A DNA stretch of 64,000 nucleotides from assembly GCA_037127315.1 (NCBI GenBank), contig JBBBDQ010000399.1, positions 1,577,332-1,641,331 of the forward strand. The letters are read 5' to 3'. Under the pieces are notes generated by a model, which was not told the DNA's origin, made no database searches, and saw nothing but the letters and a program-made list of their open reading frames with translations. Below are positions 10,558 through 20,778 of the stretch, in pieces (within the stretch, counting starts at the first letter, position 1; each line of letters starts with the position of its first letter). Source of the DNA: Ascarosepion bandense. Its lineage: Eukaryota; Mollusca; Cephalopoda; Sepiida; Sepiidae. The position numbers and the translations under genes were made by a program.

Positions 10558-10892
10558 CTGTTGTGGCGCAGTGGATATCGGCTCGGAACGAGAATTCATT
10601 GTCTCTTATATTTAACAGTATATGCTTAGAAAATTATTTGCTCGAGTTCGAATTCCAGTTTGATTTACTTACGCGCAAATACCCTTGTGAAAGGTATTAA
10701 TCCGTCTTTTCCCTCCATTTATGGGTTAAATAACAGGATAGATTGGGTCCCGTAGCCTTCGTTGGCAACCAGTCTACAGCAGAAAGTAATGGAAACTTAC
10801 TGCGGGATAATCTTCTGTCTAGTCAGTCATGTCTTTTTCGAGACATGATCGCCCAAGCGTGTATCACGTATGGCACTTAACTGACTGATAAT
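10558..10892 (+). mobile_element. SINE S1 copy with internal 49 bp patch
   Basis: The A box and body follow the family, but the spacer before the B box is replaced by 49 bp (10594-10642) identical to 5012-5060, the right arm of the foldback element and its flank. The B box and the CTGACTG end are intact. The patch displaces about 11 bp of the normal head. Confidence 0.85.
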
Positions 10893-11077
10893 CATTCCGC
10901 CTCAAACAACCAATCTATATCCCATGTTAATTAGTAAGGCATATGTAAGTAAATTGTTAAATCTCCGAAAATTTTCTTAAAGTTTAAAAATATTTCTTGC
11001 TTTAAATGACCTGCAAAGGGTTCTTAAGCCGTAAAAAACAAAAGCAAATCAGTCAATCAAGACATAGGAAGTGGCAT

Positions 11078-11134
11078 CAAGATACAAAATACAAGATACA
11101 AAAGACAAGATACAAAATACAAGATACAAAAGAA
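11078..11134. repeat. 13-15 bp minisatellite (ACAAGATACAAAA)n
   Basis: About four to five units, alternating between ACAAGATACAAAAT and ACAAGATACAAAAG. Confidence 0.85.
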
Positions 11135-11139
11135 AGGAG

Positions 11140-11612
11140 CCGATAATTTAAGAGAAATTATTATAAGAAGCGAGCAGAGGAATGAGAAGAAAATATTTTT
11201 TTAAATGACTATTGACAAGTTGCTGGGACCCATTTTCTCTCAAGCTATAACCGCAGATATGCATTTTCTGTAAACATTTCTTTTTCTTTATTCTGCGAAT
11301 ATTGTTTCAGAATGTTACTTTGGTAGCATTTCGGGGGCTTCGGTGAGCGCCTTCCCACAGAAGAAAGAATGACGTCATCATCCCCTTCCTCCCTATACTC
11401 AAGAAAGTACGTTACAGCAGCAGGAGTGATCAACGTCTCCATGACGACTGACAACCACAGAACGGAGAGAAAGGTCTTTTCACGAAGAAGGCGGCTTTAT
11501 GAGCCAAAATTTTACATTTTTAAAAATATCTGACAGAATAAGTCAAAATTATTATAGGATTAAATTGAAACATTTCTTAGTGCTCGAATAAAACTTTTTG
11601 TAAAAATAGTAC
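11140..11612. other. no recognisable feature
   Basis: No repeat family or gene identified; the 69-codon minus-strand frame at 11245-11454 lacks any known motif. Confidence 0.4.
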
Positions 11613-11616
11613 TACA

Positions 11617-11932
11617 GATGTGCGTTGTGGTGCAGTGGATATCAACTCGGAACGAGAAATCGGAGAGCCAAGTTCGAATTCCAGTTGAATTCAATGCATT
11701 CACTTACGCGCAAATACCCTTGGGAAAGGTATTAATCCGTCTCTTCCTTCCAGTTATGGGTTAAATAACAAGACAGATTGGGTTCTATAGCCTTGGCTGG
11801 CAACCAGTCTACCGCAGAAAGCAATGGCAACCTACTGCGGAATAATCTTCTGCCCAGTCAGTCCTGTCTCCGTCGAGACATGATCGCCCAAGCTTGTTTC
11901 ACTTATGGCACTTAACTGACTGACTAGAGCTT
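11617..11932 (+). mobile_element. SINE S1, near full length
   Basis: The head (GTGGTGCAGTGGATATC, B box AAGTTCGAATTCC), the body and the GACTGACT end are present. The 3' hairpin is mutated to CTGTCTC, CGTC, GAGACATG, leaving a mismatch. Confidence 0.85.
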
Positions 11933-11984
11933 AGATGAAAAGAACTGAAATATCCTTTTCGTTCCACATGTAAAGACAAAAATG

Positions 11985-12130
11985 ATTTTCAGTATTTACA
12001 TTATTTGGACTATTGTCCTCATTTTTGTTACCATTTGTACGACGTTTCGGTCGTTTTACGCTCCGGCTTTCTTCAGGTGCTAAAATTTTGAACCGAACCC
12101 TTTATTACAATCACCAGTTATTATAATTTT
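11985..12130 (-). mobile_element. element end with hammerhead-like motif (family P)
   Basis: Read on the minus strand, AATAAAGGGTTCGGTTC leads to CACCTGAAGA, a GCCGG...ACGACC stem region, GAAACGTC and GTACAAATGG. The same sequence family recurs at 14380, 14760 and 49120. After GAAA the palindrome ACGU and then C would give a minimal helix III and a GUC-type cleavage site. One extra base follows the CTGAAGA core. Confidence 0.55.
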
Positions 12131-12180
12131 TGTACTTGCTTGATTTTTGTTGTTAAAAGTGTTTTAACAGCGGACGGAAA

Positions 12181-12690
12181 ATGCGACACTGTAATCCGAA
12201 AATGCATTGTGATAACCAAAGATGCCTTCAAAAAGCTAAGCAGAGTAGTAAGAAAAGAAAAAAAAACTTCGCTAGAAAAAAAAAGGAAAGAGTACTGAAC
12301 TTTTATGAAATATCTGTGCTGAACAAGTTAAAGAAGATACTTGAAGCAACAAAAATGGGGTACTACTGAAGGATGCTAAGCATACCATGGACTGATTATA
12401 TGAGTAACGATGAAGTTTTAGAGAAAATAAAAACAAAATGAAAATTACAATTAACATTAGAAAGAGGCAGTAGAAATTTCTAGGGAACACAATGAGGAAT
12501 GAGTGCTCAGAAATTTTGTTACTCACAAGGCAGATTGAAGGTAAGAGCTTCATAAGAAAGCAACGCATAACATATTTAGTGAGCTTGAAAAAATAGATAG
12601 CAGATCATGGTTTAGAAGAAATATCAAAACGACTAATTTGTTATGAGCTACAAAGGACAGGAAGTCGAGGAGAGCCATAAGCGATCAGGA
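12181..12690 (+). pseudogene. LINE family L-B, decayed ORF2 C-terminus
   Basis: Scattered plus-strand frames read FLGNTMRNE, LLTRQIEGK and QRITYLVSL, with AKHTMD and KAKQSSKK-like blocks upstream. These match the region after the reverse transcriptase in the second LINE family here (copies at 48180-48715, 54730-55270, 59230-59700). Several stops and frameshifts are present. I would call it RTE/CR1-like from memory of similar repeats, without resolving the clade. Confidence 0.6.
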
Positions 12691-12699
12691 CACAAAGAA

Positions 12700-13165
12700 A
12701 AAAACGGAAATTTATTTTAGTTGATTATCGTATTTGAGCAATTTAATTAGGTAGTAATTTATCTCGTCTACTGACCTGCACATTCGAGCGGAACGTCTAC
12801 TCATCTATGGGTATCCATTAAAAATAACGTTTAAACTGGCTTCTTTTGAGCTTGTTATAAAACGCTCTGTTATATGTATCGTCTGCTTGTTTTCTTCATT
12901 TAAAATTACGTCGCTTGTTTATGGCTACGTTTCTCAGCCTTTTTATCCTTGTGCCACCCTTGAAATATCTGTTAAGCCCTCCCTAAAAATTACTGTATAT
13001 CATTATTAATGTCTATCTCCTATATTTTTCACGAAGTTCGCGTGGTAAAAATATTATGGACACTTAGCATGAGTTCTGCACTCGAGTGAGTCACTCACTA
13101 ATACACAAATCTATCACGAGCAAATCCTATCCACTAATCCATGAAGACGGTTTCACATTGACGCT
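12700..13165. other. no recognisable feature
   Basis: No supported gene or element. Confidence 0.4.
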
Positions 13166-13167
13166 AT

Positions 13168-13358
13168 CAGTAAGTTAAGTGCCATACGTGAAACACGCTT
13201 GGGCGATCATATCTCGAAAGAGGCATGATTGACTGGGCAGAAGATGATCCCACAGTAGGTTGCTATTGCTTTCTGCGGTAGACTGGTTGCCAGCCAAGGC
13301 TATAGAACCCAATCTGTCCTGTTATTTAACCCATAACTGGAAGGAAGAGACGGATAAC
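13168..13358 (-). mobile_element. SINE S1, 5'-truncated
   Basis: The 3' end (CACTTAACTTACTGA on the minus strand) and the body to TAACCCATAACTGG families are present; the tRNA-like head is missing beyond 13358. Confidence 0.82.
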
Positions 13359-13915
13359 ACCATTAAATACATGCCTTATGATTATAATAATTTTAAATAA
13401 TATAAGAGATTGAAGTCTTTATTATTAAAAGCAAGGATTGTTTAAATATGCCGTACGTGTATCGTAAAATTTAACGAAAATTTCTCAAAAGATTCATTAT
13501 CCTATTTATCAGTTTCTTGTATTGTTTCTATCGACCTCTGGCGGAACTCTCGAGTTCCGGCGAACGCGGTTTGAGAAGCACCGGTTTAAAGTATTAATGC
13601 CTTCGACGAACAATAAATCCGTCACTCTCTGAAATTCTCAAATGTATTAGACGCAATGAGAGACTGTCAAATCAAACCATGGGTCCCTTGAAGGCTCCCA
13701 AGACATTTTCTGCAAGACAATAAACGTAATGACAAATCAACTGAGTATTTATGACGTTTGCTAAAGACTTAAAAAATTACCAGTTCAAATAAAATGAAAA
13801 TGTTATAAATTTTAGATTATGTAGATGATGGTCATGACATGATTGCTGAACATGTTACAAAAGAAATTGGATTTTAACGCTTGCGAAACAAAACTGCTCT
13901 CTATCAATCATTTGA
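13359..13915. other. no recognisable feature
   Basis: No supported gene or element. Confidence 0.4.
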
Positions 13916-13917
13916 CA

Positions 13918-14060
13918 GGGCACCTCGAGATTGTGTAATGGTTAGCACGATTGTATCGCTGGAATCATTACAATTGAGTAGTGAGTTTGATCCTCATTTG
14001 GTGTCCTTTACTTTCGGCCTTGTGCCACATCTAAGCTTCGCTTAGAAACATCTAAGAGTC
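13918..14060 (+). mobile_element. tRNA-like SINE head, family S3 (copy 1)
   Basis: The segment starts GCACCTCGAGATTGTG, has an A box (TGTAATGGTTAGCAC) and a B box-like GAGTTTGATCCTC, and ends with a matching GGTGTCC acceptor strand. A longer-than-normal anticodon region argues against a functional tRNA. The tail TTTCGGCCTTGTGCCACATC recurs at 36240. Confidence 0.62.
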
Positions 14061-14089
14061 GCTTAGAAAATCGATTATCATTCATTTGA

Positions 14090-14200
14090 TAAGCACCTCG
14101 ACTCGATGTCATAGTTATCAAACATCTTGCTAGAACCTATTACAACTGAGTAGTGAGTTCGATCCTCACTAGGAATCCCATATTGCCATATTTTAGAAAA
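14090..14200 (+). mobile_element. tRNA-like SINE head, family S3 (copy 2)
   Basis: This is a diverged direct repeat of the preceding copy about 175 bp away. The B box is better (GAGTTCGATCCTC) while the A box has decayed (GTCATAGTTATCAAA). Confidence 0.55.
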
Positions 14201-14379
14201 TCAGTTACCAATCATATGAGAGGCCTCCTTCTGCCTTCTATCCTCCATTTTCTGCTGAGATGAAAGGAGAAATATTATATTGAATTAAACGCTACGAATG
14301 TGTTAATAAAGTTCGCTTACTATGTTGTTCCAGAGAATTTCTTTCTCTCAAAAATCTGTCATACAAACTTGTAATAGTA

Positions 14380-14668
14380 TTTATTGTCCTCATCTTTGTT
14401 GCCATTTGTACGAAGTTTCGACCGTTGTACGCTCCGGCCTTCTTCAGGTGCTAGGCATTTCGAACCGAACCCTTTATTACAATCACTGGCGTATATGAAT
14501 TCCATTCCTTGCCGAGAGCCTCTTTTGGAAGTCACAAGTTATCTCCCTCTAACCCTGTAAGTTACTTGTTCACCACTACTGTAGCCTGGTATTGAACTCA
14601 CAACTATTTACGTTAAGTCACAGGAACTAAACAACCTCTATAGCCACTGGGTCATGAGTCCCTAAGGA
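14380..14668 (-). mobile_element. family P element with tRNA-like head and hammerhead-like motif
   Basis: On the minus strand a tRNA-like head (14668-14590; A box TGGCTATAGAGG, B box GAGTTCAATACC) is followed by a body with GGTTAGAGGGAGATAA, the GGGTTCGGTTCGAAAT block and the motif CTGAAGA, GGCCG...CGGTC stem, GAAACTTC. The head-plus-ribozyme order resembles the element at 16801-17097. The helix III palindrome is damaged (ACUU in place of ACGU). Confidence 0.55.
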
Positions 14669-14682
14669 CACATGGCTAACAT

Positions 14683-14890
14683 GGGTTAGAGGGAGATAAT
14701 TCATAACTACCAAAAGAGGCACTACTACGCAAGGAATAAAGATCATATACCCCAGTAATCGCAATAAAGGGTTCGGTTCGAATTTCCTAGCACCTGAAGA
14801 AGACCGGAGCTTGCAACGGCCGAAACGTCGTACAAATAGCAACAAAAATAAAGACAATAGTCCGAATAATGTAAATACTGTAAATACTAC
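14683..14890 (+). mobile_element. family P element, inverted partner lacking the head
   Basis: This runs opposite to the preceding copy, so the two form a large palindrome of about 190 bp arms around the tRNA-like head. It keeps the CTGAAGA...GAAACGTC motif (14794-14829), here with a helix II mismatch. Confidence 0.6.
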
Positions 14891-15185
14891 CTCATCTCTG
14901 AAATATAGAAAAATATTAAAATTTATAAGTTTACCATTTAATGTTGTTGCCACATCTGGCCTGGTGCTCTTGATAAATATTACAGATTCTTTATAAAATA
15001 CTAAGAGGTATATTATTGGTCCTAACCTGGCATATTTAGTTACATTCCAATACCCGTAACATCGCTTTCTCATGTTTTTTCTATAAAAACTTACAAGGTA
15101 ATTGTTTTGATAAAGAGTATATAAACTTTCTGAATTTAAATGCAGTACTATATTAGTGACAAGCTCTCATCAATTCGCAGTTGAA
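14891..15185. other. no recognisable feature
   Basis: No supported element. A 148-codon minus-strand frame (14627-15073) overlaps the palindrome and has no known motif. Confidence 0.35.
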
Positions 15186-15189
15186 TTGG

Positions 15190-15340
15190 CGAGATGTAAC
15201 CATAATATCTATGCTAACAGTTTCTTCTCTCGAATTTATAGCTTGTAGAAAGACCTTCCGACTTTTAGCTACCAAACAACTTTTATCTTTAAAAGTTTAA
15301 ATGTAATGTTAATCGTTCTCTGTCTTCTTGGTTATAGGTA
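15190..15340 (+). pseudogene. LINE L-A, badly decayed C-terminal fragment
   Basis: CNHNIYANSFFSRIYSL followed by a stop corresponds to the NFYSNSFFSRTSRLWN block of better copies; the downstream FKSLNVMLI piece corresponds to the end of ORF2. Confidence 0.5.
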
Positions 15341-16785
15341 TTTTATTCTTCTTTCTCCTTAATAGTATTTTCTGTTCTTTTTCCCATATTCTCTAATACT
15401 TTCTCAATAATCCCTTGCCTCTTAGCGGCATTATTGCCTTGCTGGAATTGATAAAAATCGTTACCGCCCCCCCACCCCAAGTGCTGCATCTTTATCTCTA
15501 TATGCTTGCACAGCAATTCAGCGATAAATATGAAAATTAATTTCACAATTCTCCCATTATCAGATAAAATAGCAATGGCATATTATAGATTTCTATGAAG
15601 ATACTGAGATTATGGCACAAAAAATGTCCTAGATGACGGATTGTACTGGCCTGAGATTGATGAGTCGTGTGATAATAGTTGAAAGGCCGACTTGCAGGCA
15701 TTTTAGAGAGAAAAAAAAGATTACCTAACAGCATTGTTGTAAAAAATATCCGAAACTACCTGTGGGGAAAATATTTTTTTGGCGTGCAAAATGATTGCAT
15801 GACGTGCTCAAATTTGGGAAAATTTTTTTGGTACCTGTGAAAACGGATGGCCATTGATGACCGACGAAGGGAACGTTTTTGTGACATGAGTAACACAATA
15901 GAATAAAGAATAACGTACCATTCAGAGTAGACCAAGACTTTAAAAAAGACTGTGTATAGCGTTGTAAGAATAGAAACTGTTATCAAAAGATAGGTCTTTT
16001 AAATCTGTTTTCAGAAATATTGGTGAAAGCGATTCTAAATATATAATACCACTTTAACGCTGAAGTTTGTTGGCTGTCGGGGGTCTGCGTATTTTAGTCG
16101 TATCTCTGAACTCCAAAGACGAACTTATATTTTAAATCATTTCACCCCCACCAGGCAAGGCTATTAAGCACTATGCAGTGCAACCCTGATATAAGAGAGT
16201 TGTCGGGACCTGATAAAAGTTATCTTATATACGGGTTTATTTTATATCCGGGTTTGGTCTATTCTATATACATTACCACAGGCTCTAATTTGAGACCAGA
16301 GAAAATTTCTCTTACATCCGGGTTATACTGTACATTATTTAAGATAAAAGTAGATTGTAAGGTAAGAAGCCGAAAGAGCGTTCCTAAAGCGAGAGGTTTG
16401 AAAAAAAAAAAAACTGTGTGTATGTGTGTCTTTTTCAAAGTAGATGGAATAATTGTAATTTATCAACCATTCATTTCAAGCAGACAGACAGTCAAATAAT
16501 CAACTATCATCAAAATTGAATCAGCAACTTCAACAGTTGCTGTTGTCTGTTTTCTTTCTTTTTTATGTGCAAAGTCCCTTCAGGACGAAGGCGATCGTGG
16601 CCCTTCCCATCTTCCTAACTCTTGTAGCTCTTAATATATTTTGCAATTTCCCACAAACTGTTATCTGTTTGCTTAAACCCATCAAGTACACCCTTGTCCA
16701 AATTAATTGAAATAGCTGCTTTCGTTTTCTTTCTTTGACTATACGTTCAGGTTTGGACCCACTGGAGTTAAAGAGTATAATTGAT
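15341..16785. other. no recognisable gene; small LINE-tail trace
   Basis: Around 16137-16175 the sequence TCATTTCACCCCC followed by GCAAGGC resembles the minus-strand LINE L-A tail. Otherwise the interval holds only short, motif-free frames. Confidence 0.35.
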
Positions 16786-16800
16786 TTATATATATATATA

Positions 16801-17097
16801 TAGTCATCCGCAGACAGATCTGTTTCGCTGTATCACAGCTCATCAGTACGGTTAGACTCCGATTGCTTTTTAACCCAGGATTAAAACTCGACCGAATTGG
16901 CGTCAGTCGGCGATTCTACCTCTGGGCTATGGACGTTCGGTAGAAGGAGACAGACTTTTTAGCGTGTATATTATCATTATACGGCCCAATAGCCAGAGTG
17001 ATCTAATTCATTTTACTGAATGAGCGATGCGTACATGCCAGAGTAGGTACTGTTTTTCAAAGTTGACCATTCTTCCAGAGTGCTCAATCAGTGTGTG
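16801..17097 (-). mobile_element. tRNA-headed retroposon with 3' hammerhead ribozyme (family H)
   Basis: Read on the minus strand, an upstream region (from CTGATTGAGCAC at 17094) leads to a tRNA-like head: the A box TAGCCCAGAGG (16929-16919) fits the TRGYNNARNNG consensus exactly, and a degenerate B box lies at 16893-16878. About 27 bp later a complete hammerhead (16851-16808) ends the element, followed by ATGACTA and a TA microsatellite; another TA run precedes the element. The copy at 45329-45580 shares everything up to the ribozyme core, which supports one family. No ORF is present. Similar small hammerhead-bearing retroposons are known from other animals; the family identity here is my inference. 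Confidence 0.75.
16808..16851 (-). ncRNA. type I hammerhead ribozyme
   Basis: Minus strand, 5' to 3': helix I strand CCGUA; core CUGAUGA; helix II GCUGU, loop GAU, ACAGC (five perfect pairs); core GAAA; helix III formed by ACA and UGU around GAUC; cleavage-site UC in a GUC triplet; helix I strand UGCGG. All three helices and every core residue of the consensus are present. Cleavage would fall 3' of the C complementary to position 16813. Folding was done by eye. Confidence 0.88.
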
Positions 17098-17098
17098 A

Positions 17099-17099
<1 letters not shown>

Positions 17100-17149
<50 letters not shown>
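17100..17149. repeat. (TA)n microsatellite
   Basis: About 24 TA units bordering the ribozyme element upstream. Confidence 0.95.
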
Positions 17150-17151
<2 letters not shown>

Positions 17152-17152
<1 letters not shown>

Positions 17153-17445
17153 TCAGTTGCAGTGGTGTTAAGCAATATGAATCTATTTTCGGGATGTATG
17201 ATGGAATTTGTTTGGTCTTGAAAAATATTGTGATTGCATCAGATTTTAATTACGCCCAGCCACTATTGTATCGAGCGTCGATTAGTTGTCCTATGGCCAT
17301 TATCTGCGATGGACTTTAGCCCAATGAAGCGAAGGATAATTGTTACACTGCACGAACACACTGGCGAGCCATCTAGGCGAAGGAACAAACTGGATCCATC
17401 ATTGCAAAACGTAAAGGAAACTGCAGTCGGATAAGAAAAAGAAGG
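17152..17445 (+). pseudogene. Tc1-like transposase N-terminus, decayed
   Basis: The frame 17234-17434 includes MDFSPMKRRIIVTLHEHTG, a match to the first helix-turn-helix start of Tc1-like transposases (SPxKRxxIVxL). A related copy sits at 30984-31395, and the two align over about 300 bp including the upstream TCTATTTTCG block. No DDE catalytic region follows. Confidence 0.6.
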
Positions 17446-18488
17446 TAAATTATGTATCCTTAGATCCTCTTTTTTTATTAACCTTTTTATCAATAAAATT
17501 TCTTCAGTTCCCGTTATTCTCATTAACCACGTCTATCTTAATGGCTTTATAGCCTTGGGTTGAAATATCAACAACAGGAAAACATGGACTGAAAATTTTA
17601 TGGAAAATTGGTTCACTAATATTTACTTTCGCTTAAAACCAAAAATAACAAATGTGGGCTTGGAGAAATTAACTATCACATGGTTAGAGTTTGTTTTAGG
17701 GTTAGACAGGAGAAGTTACGTCAACAACGAATATCATACTTAGCAAGTCTTTCCAAATAAACGGGAGAACATGCAAAAAGGGGATAGTAAAGAGGAAAAT
17801 TAACTTTGTTCGTGCAAAAAGGAATCGGTGGCAAGTTATCGCCTACGCCCTGAACGGACATCACATAATAAATAATACGAATAATTCAAGCTAAAAGCTT
17901 CTCATGCCATATAACGATATTAACGGGAATGGCTTTTCTGGGTTTTTTCCAGTAAAAAGCACTTTGAACTGACAGCTACCGCCATATAGTCAAAATGGAT
18001 CTTTTTGAAACAGGTTAAAGACTAGACACTAGTAATACCATCTAAGTACAGAATTTTTTTGGTTACATAACATTCACATATTTAATTATTTACTGTCACT
18101 GTGGCGTTTTGCTTGGCGTGCTAGTCTGCCTAACGAGCTCACTTCTTGGCCGGTAGTTGTCAGGTTGTCGGAAGCTGAATGAAAAATGAAATATTGAGAA
18201 ACCGGCCATTTTCCTTCACGCTCGTATCTCGAGTGAACCTTTTTTTTTACCCCATGACATGAAGAGCGAAAATTGATACCTTAATGGCTTCGTGCTCGAA
18301 CGGCAGTGTCACTCGCTTGTTGCCAATATTAGCAAAAAAAAAAAAAACACACTTTTTCAACATATTTAAATTATTGTTGTCATATGATAAATCCGTTTGG
18401 TCCTTAGCCTCTTGGTTAGTACATACGTTGCAGCATGCCTGGAGCTTCTAAATAATGGACTATTCCGTTTCGTCAGGGAGGAAAACAC
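17446..18488. other. no recognisable feature
   Basis: No element or gene identified. Confidence 0.4.
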
Positions 18489-18489
18489 A

Positions 18490-20178
18490 TATAAGAGACA
18501 TTGTGTGGGTGTAAAACAAATGAGGAAGGAAAAAAAAAACAAACGGAAAAAAGGCAACAAGAAAAAAAGGAACTAAGAAAACAAGGAGAAAAGAAACAGG
18601 AAGGGAAGGAAACAGAGAAAGAAATAATAAAAGAAGGAATGAAGAAATTATGAAAGAAAAGAACGAAATAGACAAAAAAGTAATGAAGGGCACAAACAAG
18701 TAAAAAGGAAGCAAACAAGAGAGGAAAAAAGGAATGAAGGAAACATGAAACGAAAGAAGGAAACAGACAAACAAAGAAAGAGGGAAGGAAACAAACAAGT
18801 AAAAAAAAAAGGAAACACGAGAGGAATGAAGGAAATAAACACGGAAAGAAGTTACGAAGGAAATAAGCAAGGAAATAAAGAAACAATGAGTGTAGAACGT
18901 ATAAAAAAGAAGTAAACAGACAAACAGACAAACAGACAACCAAGGAATGAGGTGATCAAACAAGTAAGAAAGGAAAGAAACAATGAAGGAATGAAATAAA
19001 GAAGGAATGAAGAGAACGAATAAGGGAACAAGTTAGGAAAGAAATAGGAAATGAAATAAAGAATGAAGGAAGTCAGAAACCAATACAGGAACGAAGGAAA
19101 CAGACAGACAAACAAGTAATTGAGAAAACAAAAAATAAATAAATAAACGAAGTAAACAATGATGGCAACATGGAAGGAAAGAATGAAACAAGCGAAGAAA
19201 AAACGAAGGAAAGGCACGGGGCAGGAAAAAAGAAATTAAGAAAATATGAAAAGAAGGAAGAAAAAAAACAAACAAACAATGAAAAAAACTAAAAAGCAAA
19301 ACACAGAAAAGAAGGAAACAAGTTAGAAAAGAAACGCGGAAGAAAATAAAGAAAGAAGGAAAGCAGAAAACATGAAAAGAAAGAAGAAGCAGAAGGAAAA
19401 AGGAATGAAAAGAACAAACAATTAAGAAAGGAAGGAAACAAAAGAGGAAGGAAACAGGGAAGGAAATAAAGAAAGAAAGAAAGTAAAAAGTAAGAAAAGG
19501 AAGGAAAGAAGCAGACAAACAAAGAAAAAAGTAACCAACAAGTAAAAAAAAGAAAGAAACAAGAGAGAAAGAAAACAAGGAAGGAAAAAAGAAACAAATA
19601 AGGAAACAGAGAAGAAAATGAATAAAGAAAGAAAAGCGGAAATCATGAAATGAAGAAAGGAGACAGACAAACAAACAAATAAGGAATGAAGGAAACAAAC
19701 AAGTAAGAAAAGAAGGAAACAAAGAAGGAGTAAATGAAACAAGGAAGGAAACAAGTTAGGAAGAAATCAGGGAAAGAAATAAAGAAAGAAGGAAGACAGA
19801 AAATATTATAGGAAGGAAGGAAGGAAGGAAGGAAGGAAGGAAGGAAGGAAGGAAAAAACAAACAAGGAATAAAGGTAAGAAACAAGTAAGAAAGGAAGGA
19901 AAAAGAGACGAATGAAGGGGAAAAGGAAGAAAACTAGTTGGAAAGGAAACAAGGAATAAAATACGTAAAGAATGAAGGCAGAAATCATGAAAACAATGAA
20001 TGAAACCAACAAACAAACAAGGAATGAAGGGAATAAGCAAATAAGAAAAAGAGAAAACAATGAAGGAATAAAACAAGGAAAGAAAAAAGGAAGGAAATAA
20101 GGAAAGAAAGCATGCAGAAAACATAAAAGTAAGGAAAGAAGGAAACAAACAAGAAGGGAAGGAAACAAGGAATGAATA
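18490..20178. repeat. 1.7 kb polypurine satellite
   Basis: The plus strand is almost entirely A and G with isolated C and T. A block like AAATAAAGAAAGAAGGAA followed by GCAGAAAACATGAAA recurs at about 19350, 19465, 19618, 19775, 19955 and 20093, giving a decayed higher-order period of about 115-180 bp. A pure GGAA run lies at 19812-19853. Long open frames on the minus strand (runs of F, S, L) are composition artefacts. Confidence 0.88.
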
Positions 20179-20249
20179 GTTTAGACGGAGTCTTTAGAAG
20201 TATAATGTTGAAGAAAAATTTAGAAGGAACTGAAAACTTACTCCAAAAC

Positions 20250-20777
20250 AAGGAAAAGGGGACACACTTTTACCCCTGTTCAAAATTTCGGGAAGGAGAG
20301 TGATATCAATGAAATAAACACTGTTTCATACTTGACATCTATTTATAAAAACTAGGTTCAAATAACTCTGTGAAAAGGCAGCTATTGATTTTACACTGTG
20401 CTGATATTATTAACAGGTCCCCTTCTAAAATGTTTAAAAAATCGTATTTTTCAATTGTCACAAAAGTCACGTCTTGAAGAAATTCTAATTATTACTAATC
20501 TACAAAAAACTATTCCACCAAATCGTCTTTGTCTTTTTTTTTCCAGCTGACCAGTTTATTTAAGTAGCACCAAAAAAGAGAGATGCGTATAACACGATTG
20601 CCTACATCGAGAAAGGGAATGTCATTTAAAAAAAAAAGTATTTATTGGATATCATGACTGAATAAAATAATGTTGTCTATTTACAGTTCTACACAGCCAT
20701 TAACACTTACAAAAAGAGATTGGCTAGTTTAGCAATTAGTTTAAATGCTATTTGATGTCGTTATTGGCTGGGGAATA
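20250..20777. other. no recognisable feature
   Basis: A weak resemblance near 20265 (CTTTTACCCCTGTTCAAAA) to the LINE-tail family at 34170 is the only trace. Confidence 0.35.
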
Positions 20778-20778
20778 A

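Noticed and set aside
13918..14005. A functional tRNA gene with GTGTAATGGTTAGCAC
   Set aside because: The region between the arms is too long, and diverged copies with the same tail occur at 14090 and 36148.
14627..15073. 148-codon minus-strand ORF with apparent membrane segments
   Set aside because: It overlaps the family P palindrome and tRNA-like head, so it is an open frame across repeats.
18460..20251. Several 100-230 codon minus-strand frames rich in F, S and L
   Set aside because: They are read from a purine-only tract where stops are rare. No periodic codon constraint or domain is visible.
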